Assembly (NCBI GenBank): GCA_023488865.1
Contig: JAMDDG010000102.1
Span: 1 to 7,605 of the forward strand
Length of the DNA: 7,605 bases
Direction: 5' to 3'
Origin: Bacteroidota bacterium
GTDB taxonomy: Bacteria > Bacteroidota > Bacteroidia > Bacteroidales > Prolixibacteraceae
Shown here: piece after piece, positions 6,035 to 7,605 of the stretch
Layout of the letters: each line of letters opens with the position of its first letter
Numbering within the stretch: position 1 is the stretch's first letter
Position numbers and translations under genes: made by a program
The notes under the pieces: generated by a model
Told to the model about the DNA's origin: nothing
The model's database searches: none
The model's input: only the letters and a program-made list of their open reading frames with translations

Positions 6035-7384
6035 ATGACAAGGCAATTATCACTTGAAGACAAAATTGATGCTTTATTAAAGCGGGTTGATTATCTCGAG
6101 CATGAGGTTGTCCGTTTGACAGGCCGTCTTGCAAAATATGAAAATCCCAAAAACAGTAAAAACAGCAGCAAGCCTCCTTCCAGTGACTTCCCTAAATTAC
6201 CAAAGACCCAAAGCTTGAGAGAGTCATCGGGAAAGAAGCCGGGAGGGCAAATCGGACATGAAGGGACAACCTTAAGGATGGTCGCAAACCCGGATATAAT
6301 TGAAACACATTGTCCTTCTTTTTGCACTTGCTGTGGTGAAGATTTATCAACGATCCCTGCTATTTTCGTAGGTAAGCGACAAGTAATAGACACCCCACCC
6401 ATAATACCTGTTGTGACCGAACATCAATTATTTAACAAGTGTTGCAAATGCGGCCATCTGAACCAATCGTCATTCCCCGTGGGTGTCAATACACCGGTAA
6501 GTTATGGGGAAAATGTTCAGGCATTGACTGCTTATCTAAGCACCAGACAATACCTGCCGGTCAAACGTTTGGCAGAGCTTCTTTCTAATCTGTTCGGCCT
6601 TTCGGTCAGCACGGGCGGTGTTGGCTACATTCTGACCAAAATGAAAACAAAAGCTTACGTTGCTTATGAAAGCATCAGGCAGAATGTGTTGAAGAATAAG
6701 GTTATAGGTGCCGATGAAACCGGAATAAGCATCAATGGTAAAAATCATTGGGCTTGGGCCTTTCAACATAACAAGGCTACCTTTATCTCGGTACACAAGA
6801 ACAGAGGTTTCAATGCAATCAAAGAGATAATGCCCGAAGGGCTACAAAACAATATTTTGGTTACCGATTGTTGGTCTCCCTATTTCAAGACAGATGCAGC
6901 CATGCATCAACTTTGTACGGCACATTTGCTTAGAGAACTGACCCACTTCGAAGAAAAATACCTGAATGATACCTGGACAAGCCGAATGTCACATATTTTA
7001 ACCAAAGCACTCGATTTGCGAAGGGATAACAAAGAAACAAAAGATAACGTGGAAGAGATACTCTCCTCGTTTTCGGAGTTGATTATTGAGCCACTTAACA
7101 AAGATATGAAAGACATGGTTGCCTTCCAGAAAAGGATGGTCAAATACTCAGACCATCTTTTTAACTTTCTTCTCAACAAAGATATTCCTTCGGACAACAA
7201 CGGGTCAGAAAGGGCCATCCGGAATTTTAAGGTCAAACAAAAAATCAGTGGCTTTTTTAAATCCGATGAAGGGGCAAACATCTATGCTACCATCCGCTCG
7301 GTAATTGATACAGCTATTAAAAATGACCAGAACCCTTTCGAAATAATCCGACTCATCGCTCAATGTGAGGTCGCGACTGAATAG
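6035..7384 (+). CDS. IS66-family transposase (TnpC-like DDE enzyme)
   Basis: A 449-residue transposase counted from ATG 6035; a TTG at 6026 would add three residues but overlaps the -7 box, so ATG is preferred. Residues 6-38 form a leucine-rich coiled coil (IDALLKRVDYLEHEVVRLTG), followed by the family hallmark NSKNSSKPPSSD (40-51) and KKPGGQIGHEG (67-77). A cysteine cluster (CPSFCTCCG, 93-101; CCKCGH, 136-141) matches the IS66 zinc-binding domain. The DDE catalytic triad is readable as Asp227 in GADETG, Asp278 in VTDCWSPY and Glu392 in NNGSERAIRNFKVKQKISG. The frame is intact with no stop or frameshift, so the enzyme is probably active. No tnpA or tnpB accompanies it. It sits where a TonB-dependent receptor gene would be expected after fecR. 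Confidence 0.95.
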   Translation: MTRQLSLEDKIDALLKRVDYLEHEVVRLTGRLAKYENPKNSKNSSKPPSSDFPKLPKTQSLRESSGKKPGGQIGHEGTTLRMVANPDIIETHCPSFCTCCGEDLSTIPAIFVGKRQVIDTPPIIPVVTEHQLFNKCCKCGHLNQSSFPVGVNTPVSYGENVQALTAYLSTRQYLPVKRLAELLSNLFGLSVSTGGVGYILTKMKTKAYVAYESIRQNVLKNKVIGADETGISINGKNHWAWAFQHNKATFISVHKNRGFNAIKEIMPEGLQNNILVTDCWSPYFKTDAAMHQLCTAHLLRELTHFEEKYLNDTWTSRMSHILTKALDLRRDNKETKDNVEEILSSFSELIIEPLNKDMKDMVAFQKRMVKYSDHLFNFLLNKDIPSDNNGSERAIRNFKVKQKISGFFKSDEGANIYATIRSVIDTAIKNDQNPFEIIRLIAQCEVATE

Positions 7385-7489
7385 TTACAAATGTTCTTTG
7401 TTCAAAAGTAAAAGTATTTCTATTTACAAAAAAATGTTTGGTGTAGTAACAAATTTTTATGGGCCTCGTAATAGACTGTGAATGTTTAT

Positions 7490-7500
7490 AATCATTCTAA
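7490..7500. repeat. Right copy of an 11-bp inverted repeat flanking the transposase
   Basis: AATCATTCTAA, complement of the copy at 6007-6017. It lies 106 bp after the transposase stop, and the stretch between (7385-7489) is A/T-rich with no ORF. If this is the IS end, the downstream gene starts only 12 bp outside the element. Confidence 0.45.
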
Positions 7501-7512
7501 ATAATAGATATC

Positions 7513-7605
7513 ATGAAAAATTTACTATTCATTTTAATTTTACTCGTTATGGAAAGCACTGCATTTGCCCAGTTTAGTCAGGAACCATTGCCATATGCCT
7601 TCGAT
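7513..7605 (+). CDS. Exported protein, probable Fe/Mn superoxide dismutase N-terminus (cut by window edge)
   Basis: ATG 7513 opens a frame that runs 31 codons to the window edge. The first 20 residues are a signal peptide: MKN, a hydrophobic core (LLFILILLVM), then ESTAFA-Q with a likely signal peptidase I cut after AFA at residue 19. The mature start QFSQEPLPYAFD carries PLPYAFD, which closely resembles the N-terminus of iron/manganese superoxide dismutases (LPxLPYAYDALEP). Periplasmic versions with a signal peptide occur in Bacteroidota. If correct, the protein would convert superoxide to hydrogen peroxide and oxygen outside the cytoplasm. The metal ligands (His, His, Asp, His) are all beyond the edge, so the call rests on about seven residues. 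No clear TAnnTTTG promoter was seen between the transposase stop and this ATG. Confidence 0.6.
   Translation, partial: MKNLLFILILLVMESTAFAQFSQEPLPYAFD

Larger units (their letters stand above)
6000..7500 (+). mobile_element. IS66-family insertion sequence (single-ORF type), ends unresolved
   Basis: A lone IS66 transposase gene without tnpA/tnpB, as in the ISBst12-like subgroup, defines the element. Two readings of its ends compete. (a) An 11-bp inverted repeat, TTAGAATGATT at 6007-6017 and its complement AATCATTCTAA at 7490-7500, but the flanking 8-mers (TGTTAAAC, ATAATAGA) are not duplicates. (b) Ends at GTTA (6000-6003) and TAAC (7447-7450), flanked by AAATGTTT (5992-5999) and AAATTTTT (7451-7458), a 7-of-8 match of the 8-bp size IS66 elements duplicate, but with poor inverted repeats beyond the tips. 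The coordinates given are the outer envelope of both. The presence of the element is secure; the boundaries are not. Confidence 0.7.

Noticed and set aside
6907..7281. Minus-strand open frame of 124 codons inside the transposase gene
   Set aside because: It is antisense to the region holding the catalytic Glu and has no family features.

Overview
The window reads as a chromosomal segment of a Bacteroidota (Bacteroidetes) bacterium. The signs are TAnnTTTG-type promoter elements with A/T-rich leaders in place of Shine-Dalgarno sites, a FecI-type ECF sigma factor beside a FecR anti-sigma factor with the C-terminal domain common in that phylum, a FucP/GluP-like sugar transporter paired with a ROK kinase, and a single-ORF IS66-type transposase. 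All assignments come from reading motifs by eye; no search was run.

Layout. 1-438 (minus, cut by the window edge): N-terminal 146 residues of a YghZ/Gpr-type aldo-keto reductase. 439-687: divergent intergenic region with one -7-like element for each direction. 688-3113 (plus): a two-gene sugar operon, an MFS sugar transporter followed after 11 bp by a ROK sugar kinase. 3114-3286: an unusual inverted array of degenerate 10-bp A/T-rich units. 3287-3778: SixA-like histidine phosphatase. 3882-4454 and 4701-5843: ECF sigma factor and FecR-type anti-sigma factor, separated by 246 bp that carry a possible ECF-type promoter. 5844-6034: A/T-rich region with a 10+10 bp palindrome and a promoter for the next gene. 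6035-7384: IS66-family transposase. 7513-7605 (cut by the edge): signal peptide and first mature residues of what looks like an exported Fe/Mn superoxide dismutase.

How the genes fit together. The transporter and kinase probably import and phosphorylate a hexose (glucose/galactose type); the divergent reductase acts on small aldehydes such as glyceraldehyde 3-phosphate and may be linked to sugar metabolism. The sigma/anti-sigma pair would normally be controlled by a TonB-dependent SusC/FecA-like receptor encoded just downstream. Here that place is held by the insertion sequence and then an unrelated exported enzyme, so the regulatory pair looks orphaned within this window.

I did not find a clearly new multi-gene system. 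The least explained structures are the 10-bp-periodic inverted array at 3131-3280, the unresolved IS boundaries, the orphaned sigma/anti-sigma pair, and the transporter with two extra predicted membrane helices and altered coupling positions.
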